From positions 1-7,556 of the forward strand of contig JAFKKQ010000295.1 of NCBI GenBank assembly GCA_017304505.1: a stretch of DNA of 7,556 nucleotides, read 5' to 3'. The translations under genes were made by a program, and so were the position numbers. Origin of the DNA: Hyphomicrobiales bacterium (GTDB lineage: Bacteria; Pseudomonadota; Alphaproteobacteria; Rhizobiales; Xanthobacteraceae). This document shows, piece by piece, positions 1-5,079 of the stretch (the stretch's first letter is position 1; every line of letters begins with the position of its first letter). Below the pieces are notes generated by a model. The model ran no database searches. It saw nothing but the letters and a program-made list of their open reading frames with translations, and was not told where the DNA came from.

Positions 1-242
1 AGCCCGATCGGAGCGAGAGCGAACGGCAGCGGCGTTTGTTGTCCAAGGATCGTCGTTTCGGTGCTGCGCCGGTCGACATCCACCAGCACCCGCTGCCGCA
101 GCTTGATGCGCTCAAGGTCCGCGCGGTTCGCGCGCAGCGTGTCCTGTGTGTAGGAGCCGGAATCGGCGTACTCGAAAAACATCTTGGGGACATTGCGCCG
201 CGCGCGTTGCCGCAAGTCCTCGATGGAGGGAAACGATTTCAT
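1..242 (-). CDS. lldD: FMN-dependent alpha-hydroxy-acid (L-lactate type) dehydrogenase, N-terminal part
   Basis: Reading the minus strand from the ATG at 242-240 gives 80 codons without a stop, and the gene leaves the window at the left edge. The protein starts MKSFPSIEDL and then shows the family's N-terminal signature: VPKMFFEYADSGS (residues 18-30), the RIKLRQRVLVDV block (45-56) and LPFALAPIG (72-80), which begins the FMN-binding barrel. Tyr25 matches the substrate-binding tyrosine near position 24 of glycolate oxidase. Family members oxidise L-lactate or another 2-hydroxy acid to the 2-oxo acid with FMN, at the inner face of the membrane or in the cytoplasm. In-frame stops lie just upstream, so this ATG is the only good start; the ribosome site before it is weak. 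The exact substrate cannot be told because the catalytic His/Arg half lies outside, so the lldD symbol is tentative. It is transcribed away from the small stress gene. Confidence 0.85.
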   Translation of the reverse strand, partial: MKSFPSIEDLRQRARRNVPKMFFEYADSGSYTQDTLRANRADLERIKLRQRVLVDVDRRSTETTILGQQTPLPFALAPIG

Positions 243-325
243 GGAGAATGCCCGGATATCTATCTTGGAACCGCCCTATCGTTAGCACGAAACCGCCGGT
301 TCCATCGCTCGTCCTGCAAATCGGA

Positions 326-351
326 GGAACGCTTCCGCCGGCTCCTGCGTT
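326..351 (+). promoter_or_regulatory. Candidate EcfG (general stress sigma factor) promoter
   Basis: GGAAC at 326-330 is followed after exactly 17 bases by CGTT at 348-351. This is the GGAAC-N16/17-CGTT promoter described for the ECF sigma factor EcfG of the PhyR-NepR general stress response in Bradyrhizobium and Methylobacterium. The predicted transcript would start near 358, about 30 bases before the start codon of the small gene at 388. The match is seen in the sequence; control by EcfG is inferred. Confidence 0.65.
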
Positions 352-387
352 GTGGTCGCAAGAATTTGATCCAGAAGGGAGAATCAC

Positions 388-591
388 ATGACGCATCCGG
401 CGACCAAGAAGCGCGGCGGCAGTCCGGACGTGAAGCACAAGACGCGCCACGAGAAGCCGAACAGTGCGACGGAGCGAAAGCTCGAGGAGGGGCTGGAGGA
501 ATCGATGGCCGGCTCCGACCCGGTCAGCGTCACCCAGCCGGCTCCGCGCGAGAGCGACAAGCACGACACGAAGAAGGAGCGTTCCCATTGA
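388..591 (+). CDS. Small hydrophilic hypothetical protein with ESMAGSDPVS motif (likely stress-induced)
   Basis: A 67-residue protein starts at ATG 388 with a good ribosome site, GGAG at 378-381, six bases upstream. It is very polar: Lys/Arg/His-rich at both ends, with no signal peptide, membrane segment or cysteine. Residues 32-50 contain EEGLEESMAGSDPVSVTQP. I recognise this as the pattern of a widespread family of short, uncharacterised alphaproteobacterial proteins with a motif like LEESFPASDPP. No biochemical function is known to me, and I assign none. The EcfG-type promoter at 326-351 suggests induction in stationary phase or under stress. The protein is probably largely disordered apart from a short helix before the SDP turn. 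The gene stands alone, with a weak terminator about 75 bases downstream. Confidence 0.75.
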   Translation: MTHPATKKRGGSPDVKHKTRHEKPNSATERKLEEGLEESMAGSDPVSVTQPAPRESDKHDTKKERSH

Positions 592-666
592 GCGCAGCCG
601 TCAGACCATGCGCCCATCTCGAGTGGGAATTGGCTATCCCGTGGAAAGCGGTCGTTGTTCCATAGA

Positions 667-689
667 GGCGGCCGCACCGCCCCTTTTTT
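667..689 (+). terminator. Weak candidate rho-independent terminator after the small stress gene
   Basis: GGCGG (667-671) and CCGCC (677-681) form a five-base-pair GC stem around the loop CCGCA. Two C and six T (684-689) follow. The T-run is good but the stem is short. It lies 75 bases beyond the stop at 591 and before the glmM start, so it would separate the two transcripts. The rest of the 257-base gap before glmM shows only a six-base-pair inverted repeat (CCGGTG / CACCGG, 782-798) and a poor candidate promoter (TTGCCC at 696, TAATAA at 719). No gene is supported there. Confidence 0.45.
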
Positions 690-848
690 GCACGGTTGCC
701 CGTCCCGTCTTAACGCTCTAATAAGGTTACCTGCGTCGGGCCAATGCCGCGCGACGATCACATACAATTCGTTGAACGCATCCGGTGTAAGCCACCGGCA
801 TGCAGGGGGCATCCTCGGCGCAAGGACATGAATTCGGGGACATCGGGC

Positions 849-2087
849 GTGGTTCGCAAGTATTTCGGCACTGACGGCATTCGCGGGCGTGCCAACGGCA
901 CGATCACGCCGGAGCTTGCGCTCAAGGTCGGGCAGGCCGCCGGCCTGATGTTCCAGAACGGCGAGCATCGCCATCGCGTGCTGATCGGCAAGGACACGCG
1001 CCTGTCGGGTTACATGATCGAGACGGCGCTGGTGGCGGGCTTCACTTCGGTCGGCATGGATGTGCTGCTGACCGGCCCGATGCCGACTCCCGCGGTCGCC
1101 ATGCTGACGCGCTCCATGCGCGCCGATCTCGGTGTGATGATCTCGGCTTCGCACAATCCTTACGACGACAACGGCATCAAGCTGTTCGGGCCGGACGGCT
1201 ACAAGCTGTCCGATGAGATCGAACTCAAGATCGAAAAGCTTATCGACGGCGATTTCATCAAGAAGCTGGCGAAGCCGGCCGACCTCGGTCGCGCCAAGCG
1301 GATCGACGGCGTGCAGGATCGCTATATCGAATTCGCCAAGCGCACGCTGCCGCGCAACCTGTCGCTCGATGGCCTGCGCGTGGTGGTCGATTGCGCCAAC
1401 GGCGGCGGCTATCGCGTCGCGCCCGAAGCGTTGTGGGAGTTGGGCGCTGAAGTCATCAGCATCGGCGTCGAACCGGACGGTTTCAATATCAACAAGGAAT
1501 GCGGCTCGACCAAGCCGGCCGCGCTCGCCGCCAAGGTGCACGAGGTGCGCGCCGACATCGGCATCGCGCTCGATGGCGACGCCGACCGGGTGCTCATCGT
1601 TGACGAGCGCGGGCATGTCATTGACGGCGACCAGCTTATGGCGGTGATTGCCGAAAGCTGGAGTGCCGACGGCCGCTACGTGCTCGAGCACATGCTGGGG
1701 CACGGCTACAACGTTGGCGGCGAGTCGTCCGGGCATATCATTCTGTCGGATTACGCCACCACCGGCGACGGCCTCGTTGCGGCGCTGCAGGTGCTGGCGG
1801 TGGTCCAGAAGCAGGACAGGCCGGTGTCCGAGGTCTGCCATCGCTTCGAGCCGCTGCCGCAGATCCTGCGCAACGTCCGCTATAAGCAGGGCAAGCCGCT
1901 GGAGGACGCCAAGGTGCGGCTGGCCATCGAGAGCGCGGAGCAGAAGCTCAACGGGCACGGCCGGCTGGTGATTAGGCCGTCGGGCACCGAGCCGGTGATC
2001 CGGGTGATGGGCGAGGGCGACAACAAGACCCTGGTCGAGGATGCGGTCGACGGCATCGTCGAGGCTCTGGGCGAAGCCGCAGCCTGA
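849..2087 (+). CDS. glmM: Phosphoglucosamine mutase with an internal in-frame deletion of about 35 residues
   Basis: GlmM interconverts glucosamine-6-phosphate and glucosamine-1-phosphate in the cytoplasm, feeding UDP-GlcNAc for peptidoglycan and LPS. The GTG at 849 gives [13 protein letters not shown], the family's usual N-terminus, with GGGGA at 836-840 as ribosome site; ATG 828 would add seven unusual residues. Visible motifs are the phosphoserine loop ISASHNP (Ser101), metal loop DGDADR (242-247), sugar-binding loop GGESSGH (290-296) and phosphate-binding RPSGTEP (376-382). The product has 412 residues where relatives have about 447. After [18 protein letters not shown] (259-276) the sequence jumps straight to YVLEHM (277-282). 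The family's segment of about 35 residues containing the VATVMSNLGLE-like stretch and ending in VGDR is absent. This removes the start of domain 3, so activity is doubtful although the frame is intact. Upstream neighbours are not the usual ftsH or folP. Confidence 0.93.
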   Translation: MVRKYFGTDGIRGRANGTITPELALKVGQAAGLMFQNGEHRHRVLIGKDTRLSGYMIETALVAGFTSVGMDVLLTGPMPTPAVAMLTRSMRADLGVMISASHNPYDDNGIKLFGPDGYKLSDEIELKIEKLIDGDFIKKLAKPADLGRAKRIDGVQDRYIEFAKRTLPRNLSLDGLRVVVDCANGGGYRVAPEALWELGAEVISIGVEPDGFNINKECGSTKPAALAAKVHEVRADIGIALDGDADRVLIVDERGHVIDGDQLMAVIAESWSADGRYVLEHMLGHGYNVGGESSGHIILSDYATTGDGLVAALQVLAVVQKQDRPVSEVCHRFEPLPQILRNVRYKQGKPLEDAKVRLAIESAEQKLNGHGRLVIRPSGTEPVIRVMGEGDNKTLVEDAVDGIVEALGEAAA

Positions 2088-2191
2088 AGCCGACCAGGGC
2101 GAAAAAGCCTGTAAAATTAGTCGCTCTACAGTTTAGATAACGTGTAAGTTCGGTCGATTCCCTTTGCTCCGTTCGGGGCGCTCAAGTAACG

Positions 2192-2211
2192 ATGGCCCCA
2201 GTAGGGACCAT
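2192..2211 (+). other. Small hairpin overlapping the bfd ribosome binding site
   Basis: ATGG (2192-2195) pairs with CCAT (2208-2211), and CCC (2197-2199) with GGG (2204-2206). There is one C-A mismatch between the two pairings, and the loop is AGTA. The 3' arm contains the GGGA that serves as ribosome site for the bfd ATG at 2214. The structure is weak, so any effect on translation is only a suggestion. Confidence 0.3.
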
Positions 2212-2213
2212 TC

Positions 2214-2417
2214 ATGATCGTCTGCTCCTGCAACGTTCTGAGCGACCACGATGTCCGCACCGCGGTGCAGACGCAGGCGCGTCCGTGCTCCACCGGTCAG
2301 GTCTATGGTTGCCTGGGCTGTAGCGCCCAATGTGGCCGCTGCGCGCGATCCATCCGCAAGATCATGGATGAGGCGCTCGAAGCCGCCGCTGCCCATTCCG
2401 GTCGGACAAAGGCCTGA
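2214..2417 (+). CDS. bfd: Bacterioferritin-associated ferredoxin (Bfd)
   Basis: A 67-residue cytoplasmic protein starts MIVCSCNVLSDHDVR, with the Bfd-type [2Fe-2S] ligand pattern: Cys4-X-Cys6 near the N-terminus and Cys40-X2-Cys43 in QCGRCARSIRKIM. This is the BFD-like fold (Fer2_BFD), and the length matches E. coli Bfd (64 residues). Bfd binds bacterioferritin at the haem and passes electrons in to reduce and release stored Fe(III). The next gene on the same strand is bfr, which supports that role. The ATG at 2214 has GGGA at 2204-2207 as ribosome site. Three further cysteines (Cys25, Cys33, Cys36) lie before the second ligand pair; Cys33-X2-Cys36 is close enough to make ligand assignment less certain. 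No clear promoter or iron box was found in the 126-base gap after glmM. Confidence 0.9.
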   Translation: MIVCSCNVLSDHDVRTAVQTQARPCSTGQVYGCLGCSAQCGRCARSIRKIMDEALEAAAAHSGRTKA

Positions 2418-2500
2418 TTTCTCTTAAATTTTAGTCGAGAATTGCGGTGGATGCCGCGTGATTTGGCATGAGTCGGGGCAATCGGGGCTTCCCATCAGTC

Positions 2501-2513
2501 TAGAATTATTCTA
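2501..2513 (+). promoter_or_regulatory. Candidate Irr iron control element (ICE box) upstream of bfr
   Basis: TAGAAT-T-ATTCTA is a perfect 13-base palindrome set in AT-rich sequence, 66 bases before the bfr start and in the otherwise featureless 162-base gap after bfd. It resembles the ICE motif (TTAGAA-N3-TTCTAA type) bound by Irr, the haem-linked Fur-family regulator of rhizobia and Bradyrhizobium, which acts on iron storage and haem genes. Binding would probably repress bfr when iron is scarce. The palindrome is seen; the regulator is inferred. Confidence 0.65.
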
Positions 2514-2579
2514 ATAACAGACGTCCATCAATTGTTGTCCAAGCGGACCGTTGGGCGAACAGCCACGGGAGTGCATGAA

Positions 2580-3065
2580 ATGAAGGGCGATGCGAAAGTC
2601 GTCGAATATCTGAACAAGGCGCTGCGGCACGAGCTCACCGCCATCAACCAGTACTGGCTGCATTACCGGCTGCTGGACAACTGGGGCCTCAAGGCGCTCG
2701 CCAAGCAGTGGCGCAAGGAATCGATCGAGGAGATGGAGCACGCCGACAAGCTGGTGGACCGTATCATCTTCCTCGACGGCTTCCCCAACATGCAGGTGCT
2801 GGACCCGCTGCACATCGGCCAGAACGTGAAAGAAGTCCTCGACTGCGACCTCAAGGCCGAGATGTCGGCGCGTGCGCTCTACGAGGAGGCGGCGACCCAC
2901 TGCCACGGCGTCCGCGACTACGTCACCCGCGATCTGTTCGAAAAACTCATGCACGACGAGGAGGAGCACATCGACTTCCTCGAGACGCAGATCGACCTCG
3001 TCACCAAGCTCGGCATCGAGCTCTACTCGCAGCACCATATCGGCGAGATGGGGGAGGACCACTGA
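2580..3065 (+). CDS. bfr: Bacterioferritin (haem-containing iron storage protein)
   Basis: The protein has 161 residues, close to E. coli Bfr (158), and is a four-helix-bundle ferritin that builds a 24-subunit cytoplasmic shell storing iron as ferric oxide. All diiron ferroxidase ligands sit at canonical numbers: Glu18, Glu51, His54, Glu94, Glu127 and His130, plus Tyr25. Met52, the inter-subunit haem ligand, is also present, so this is a true haem-binding, catalytically competent subunit. The start at ATG 2580 ([12 protein letters not shown]) matches the family and has GGGAG at 2567-2571 eight bases upstream. An upstream in-frame start at 2532 would add 16 residues of non-family sequence. The gene follows bfd, its redox partner, but has its own putative Irr box at 2501-2513 and a strong terminator at 3175. 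It may thus be expressed partly apart from bfd. Confidence 0.97.
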   Translation: MKGDAKVVEYLNKALRHELTAINQYWLHYRLLDNWGLKALAKQWRKESIEEMEHADKLVDRIIFLDGFPNMQVLDPLHIGQNVKEVLDCDLKAEMSARALYEEAATHCHGVRDYVTRDLFEKLMHDEEEHIDFLETQIDLVTKLGIELYSQHHIGEMGEDH

Positions 3066-3174
3066 TTCCATCAGCGGCTTGCCGATCCGCCTGATCGCGC
3101 GGCGCGAGGTGCGGTTGGAAAAGCAGCGTCAACGAGGCGCCGGCGCGCCATAGCGGTTAACGAAGATTGAACGC

Positions 3175-3210
3175 GACCCGCGGGTTCGGCAAACGAACCC
3201 GCGGGTCTTT
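3175..3210 (+). terminator. Strong rho-independent terminator after bfr
   Basis: GACCCGCGGGTTCG (3175-3188) and its exact complement (3194-3207) make a 14-base-pair stem around the loop GCAAA, followed by TTT and GCTT. It lies 109 bases after the bfr stop and isolates the iron genes from the outer-membrane genes. The stretch between the bfr stop and this stem (3066-3174) shows no gene, only GC-rich sequence and one TTAACG at 3157. Confidence 0.85.
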
Positions 3211-3227
3211 GCTTGCGCCCGCAAACA

Positions 3228-3268
3228 TTAACATTCACGGTTAAAAGGTAAGGTTAATCTCTGTTTAA
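3228..3268 (+). promoter_or_regulatory. Cluster of TTAA boxes, including a CtrA-like TTAA-N7-TTAA site, before the outer-membrane genes
   Basis: Four TTAA boxes lie at 3228, 3241, 3254 and 3265. The last two are separated by exactly seven bases, matching the core of the CtrA full site TTAA-N7-TTAA(C), though with G after the second box. The earlier gaps are nine bases each. The cluster is about 80-120 bases before the start at 3349, a sensible regulatory position. CtrA is the cell-cycle response regulator of alphaproteobacteria. Its involvement is inferred, and AT-rich sites for other regulators are equally possible. Confidence 0.4.
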
Positions 3269-3348
3269 GCATTCGCTGTCATCGTGGCCCAACACCGGAT
3301 TTGATGGCGTCGCCGGAGCGCGTCGCCGAACCACGAGAGGGCTACGTT

Positions 3349-4170
3349 ATGGCGAGCGTCAAAACCGCACTTCTGGCTGGGGTAGCTGCGCTGCTTGCAA
3401 CCGCCGCAAACGCGGCCGACCTGCCACTGAAGGCGCCGCCGATCCAGGAATACGTGGTCGGTGGCTGGTATCTGCGCGGCGACATCGGCATGACCAACCA
3501 GAGCGTCGGCACGATGCATCAAGGTTTTGAGGATGTGACCACCGAGCGCTTCGACTACAGGAGCAAGTCCTTCGACAGCTCGCCGCTGTTCGGTATCGGC
3601 ATCGGCTACCAGTACAACAACTGGCTCCGCTTTGACGTGACTGGCGAGTACCGGTCCAAGGCGAATCTCCACGCAACCGCTTTCGGTGATGCAGGGAGCA
3701 TCGACGATTTCCACGGCAGCAAATCCGAGTTCACTTTCCTCGCCAACGCCTACGTCGATCTGGGGACCTGGTACAACATCACGCCGTTTATCGGTGCCGG
3801 CGTCGGCACCAGCTACAACCGCATCCACGATTTCTATGATACTTGCGCGGCCGGTGCCTGCGCGGGGCAGATCACTGCCGTGGCCGACGGCACCGGGTCG
3901 AAGTGGAGCTTCGCCTGGGCGCTGCATGCGGGCCTGTCCTACGAGGTCACGCCGGCGATGTCGATCGAGCTTGCCTATCGTTACATCAACCTCGGTGACG
4001 CGCAGTCGGGCTACTTCCACAACGTCGATCCGCTGCTGTCCGTCGCTCCCGGCCCCTACCAGTTCAGGGATCTTACGTCGCATGACGTGAAGCTCGGCAT
4101 CCGCTGGATGCTTGAGCCGCCGATGCCGATGCAGCCGGTCAGCCTGCCGCCGCTCATGCGTCGCGGCTGA
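3349..4170 (+). CDS. Outer-membrane beta-barrel protein (Omp25/RopB-like), first of a tandem pair
   Basis: The 273-residue precursor starts MASVKTALLAGVAALLATAA, with a Sec signal peptide cleaved after Ala22 (ANA before ADLP). The mature part has alternating amphipathic strands, with aromatic and Gly-rich turns: GWYLRGDIG (39-47), LFGIGIGYQYNNWLRFDVTGEY (80-101), ANAYVDLGTWYNITPFIGAGVG (132-153), SFAWALHAGLSY (187-198), ELAYRYINLGD (207-217) and HDVKLGIRWML (245-255). This is the small 8-strand OMP beta-barrel pattern of Rhizobiales surface proteins. Cys166 and Cys171 lie in a predicted loop and could form a disulfide. After the last strand is a Pro/Met-rich tail of about 18 residues ending RRG, not the terminal Phe/Trp typical of classic OMPs. 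ATG 3349 has GAGAGG at 3335-3340; the TTG at 3301 is not needed. Ligand or pore function is unknown. Confidence 0.88.
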   Translation: MASVKTALLAGVAALLATAANAADLPLKAPPIQEYVVGGWYLRGDIGMTNQSVGTMHQGFEDVTTERFDYRSKSFDSSPLFGIGIGYQYNNWLRFDVTGEYRSKANLHATAFGDAGSIDDFHGSKSEFTFLANAYVDLGTWYNITPFIGAGVGTSYNRIHDFYDTCAAGACAGQITAVADGTGSKWSFAWALHAGLSYEVTPAMSIELAYRYINLGDAQSGYFHNVDPLLSVAPGPYQFRDLTSHDVKLGIRWMLEPPMPMQPVSLPPLMRRG

Positions 4171-4184
4171 GCGGAGGCGCGGTC

Positions 4185-4910
4185 ATGATCCAAGTGAAAG
4201 CGTTCCTGACGGGTTGCGGTGCGCTTGCGCTGGCTGCGACCGCGCCGCTTGCCGCTCACGCGGCCGACATGCCGGCCAACTGGCCGGTCGAGAATCCGAA
4301 GCCGCATTTCGCCGAGCTGCTGTCCGGCTGGTATCTGCGTGGCGACGTCGGCTACCGTTTCAACAATGTCGATGCGGTTGAATCGTTCACGCCGGCCACC
4401 GGCCAGAGCTACCCGGACTCGCTGGGGCTCACCGCCGGCGCGGGCTTGAAATACCAATGGTTCCGTGCTGACGTGACGGTCGATTTCGGTGCGCCGGTGC
4501 GCATGCGTGCGGACACGGCGCTGGGGCCATCGCAATACTCCACCAGGGTCGATGCGGTGTCGGTCTTGGCGAACGCCTATATCGACCTCGGAACGTGGTG
4601 GGGCTTTACGCCTTATGTCGGCGCCGGTGTCGGCGCGAGCTACCTGCGCAGCAAGGACTACGTGGATGCTTCGCTGCCGCCGAGCCCGCTCGGCAGCCTC
4701 GTCACCCACACCACGAACTTCTCCTGGGCCTGGATGGCGGGTGTGTCCTATCAGATCGCACCCACCTGGGTGGTCGATGTCGGTTATCGTCATCTCGACC
4801 TTGGCGACATCGCCAGCACGACCGGGTCGGGCGTGGTGGGCGACAGCACGCTCTGGAAGAGCCTGTCCACCGACGAGGTGCGCGTCGGCGTGCGCATGCT
4901 GCTCGACTAA
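4185..4910 (+). CDS. Outer-membrane beta-barrel protein, second of the tandem pair
   Basis: The 241-residue precursor starts at ATG 4185, 14 bases after the first barrel gene's stop, with GGAGG at 4173-4177, so the two are probably one transcript. The signal peptide ends at Ala26 (AHA before ADMP). It shares landmark strands with its neighbour in the same order: [10 protein letters not shown] (47-56), [26 protein letters not shown] (128-153), [11 protein letters not shown] (180-190), [12 protein letters not shown] (197-208) and [12 protein letters not shown] (229-240). That indicates an old tandem duplication with much divergence between strands, where the extracellular loops should lie. It lacks the Pro-rich tail and ends LLD, with no aromatic last residue. 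It also lacks the loop cysteine pair. The only cysteine, Cys11, is in the signal peptide. A structural or adhesion role is likely but unproven. Confidence 0.86.
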   Translation: MIQVKAFLTGCGALALAATAPLAAHAADMPANWPVENPKPHFAELLSGWYLRGDVGYRFNNVDAVESFTPATGQSYPDSLGLTAGAGLKYQWFRADVTVDFGAPVRMRADTALGPSQYSTRVDAVSVLANAYIDLGTWWGFTPYVGAGVGASYLRSKDYVDASLPPSPLGSLVTHTTNFSWAWMAGVSYQIAPTWVVDVGYRHLDLGDIASTTGSGVVGDSTLWKSLSTDEVRVGVRMLLD

Positions 4911-4945
4911 AGTCGGAATACGTCGGGCGCTCCGCCAACGGCTGG

Positions 4946-4977
4946 AACACGATCCCTTGAAAGAGGGATCGTGTTTT
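4946..4977 (+). terminator. Rho-independent terminator after the outer-membrane pair
   Basis: AACACGATCCCT (4946-4957) and AGGGATCGTGTT (4964-4975) form a perfect 12-base-pair stem. A closing T-G pair leaves a GAAA tetraloop (4959-4962). TT, CG and TTT follow, giving a T-rich tail. It lies 35 bases after the second barrel gene's stop and before the serC promoter, so it ends that transcript. Confidence 0.82.
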
Positions 4978-4992
4978 CGTTTCAGACTCCGC

Positions 4993-5021
4993 TTGACGCG
5001 CGCTTCGCTCTTCCTTATGCC
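4993..5021 (+). promoter_or_regulatory. Candidate housekeeping promoter of serC-serA
   Basis: TTGACG (4993-4998) is a near-consensus -35 element. Seventeen bases later TATGCC (5016-5021) is a weaker -10. Transcription would begin near 5028, exactly where the serC leader RNA structure begins, and this agreement is the main support. The -10 match is poor, so the call is moderate. Confidence 0.5.
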
Positions 5022-5026
5022 CGTCG

Positions 5027-5079
5027 ATGGGACACCCCTCCCCACCGAGGGGCTTTCTATCTGGAAGGATAGAGCGATG
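5027..5079 (+). promoter_or_regulatory. serC leader RNA motif (cis-regulatory 5' UTR)
   Basis: Two consecutive hairpins fill the 5' UTR. The first is CCCCTC (5035-5040) with GAGGGG (5047-5052), loop CCCACC. The second is TCTATC (5056-5061) with GATAGA (5068-5073), with a U-G pair at 62/67 and a GGAA tetraloop. The serC ribosome site AAGGA (5065-5069) lies in the second hairpin, seven bases before the ATG at 5077. This arrangement fits the known serC RNA motif of alphaproteobacteria, described upstream of serC-serA with its last stem covering the ribosome site. It presumably controls SerC translation. The signal sensed is unknown to me, and no ligand should be assumed. Confidence 0.72.

Noticed and set aside
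36..665. Plus-strand open frame of 209 codons
   Set aside because: It runs antisense to the hydroxy-acid dehydrogenase and then in the wrong frame of the 67-residue gene. No family resemblance and no ribosome site.
710..724. CtrA-like TTAA-N7-ATAA before glmM
   Set aside because: The second half-site deviates from TTAA and stands alone, so it is not distinguishable from chance.
744..848. Upstream start codons for glmM (744, or ATG at 828)
   Set aside because: They would add residues not found in the family. GTG 849 gives the canonical [10 protein letters not shown] start and has GGGGA at a suitable distance, whereas the AGGA before ATG 828 is too close.
384..1958. Long minus-strand open frame of 524 codons opposite glmM
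   Set aside because: It is the antisense shadow of glmM and the small stress gene. Its translation is rich in Arg, His and Val with no recognisable domain, as expected from the complement of GC-rich codons.
4185..4220. LTGC lipobox at residues 8-11 of the second barrel protein, suggesting a lipoprotein
   Set aside because: The cysteine lies too near the N-terminus and the hydrophobic core follows it. The AHA-ADMP signal peptidase I site at residue 26 fits better and matches the first barrel protein.
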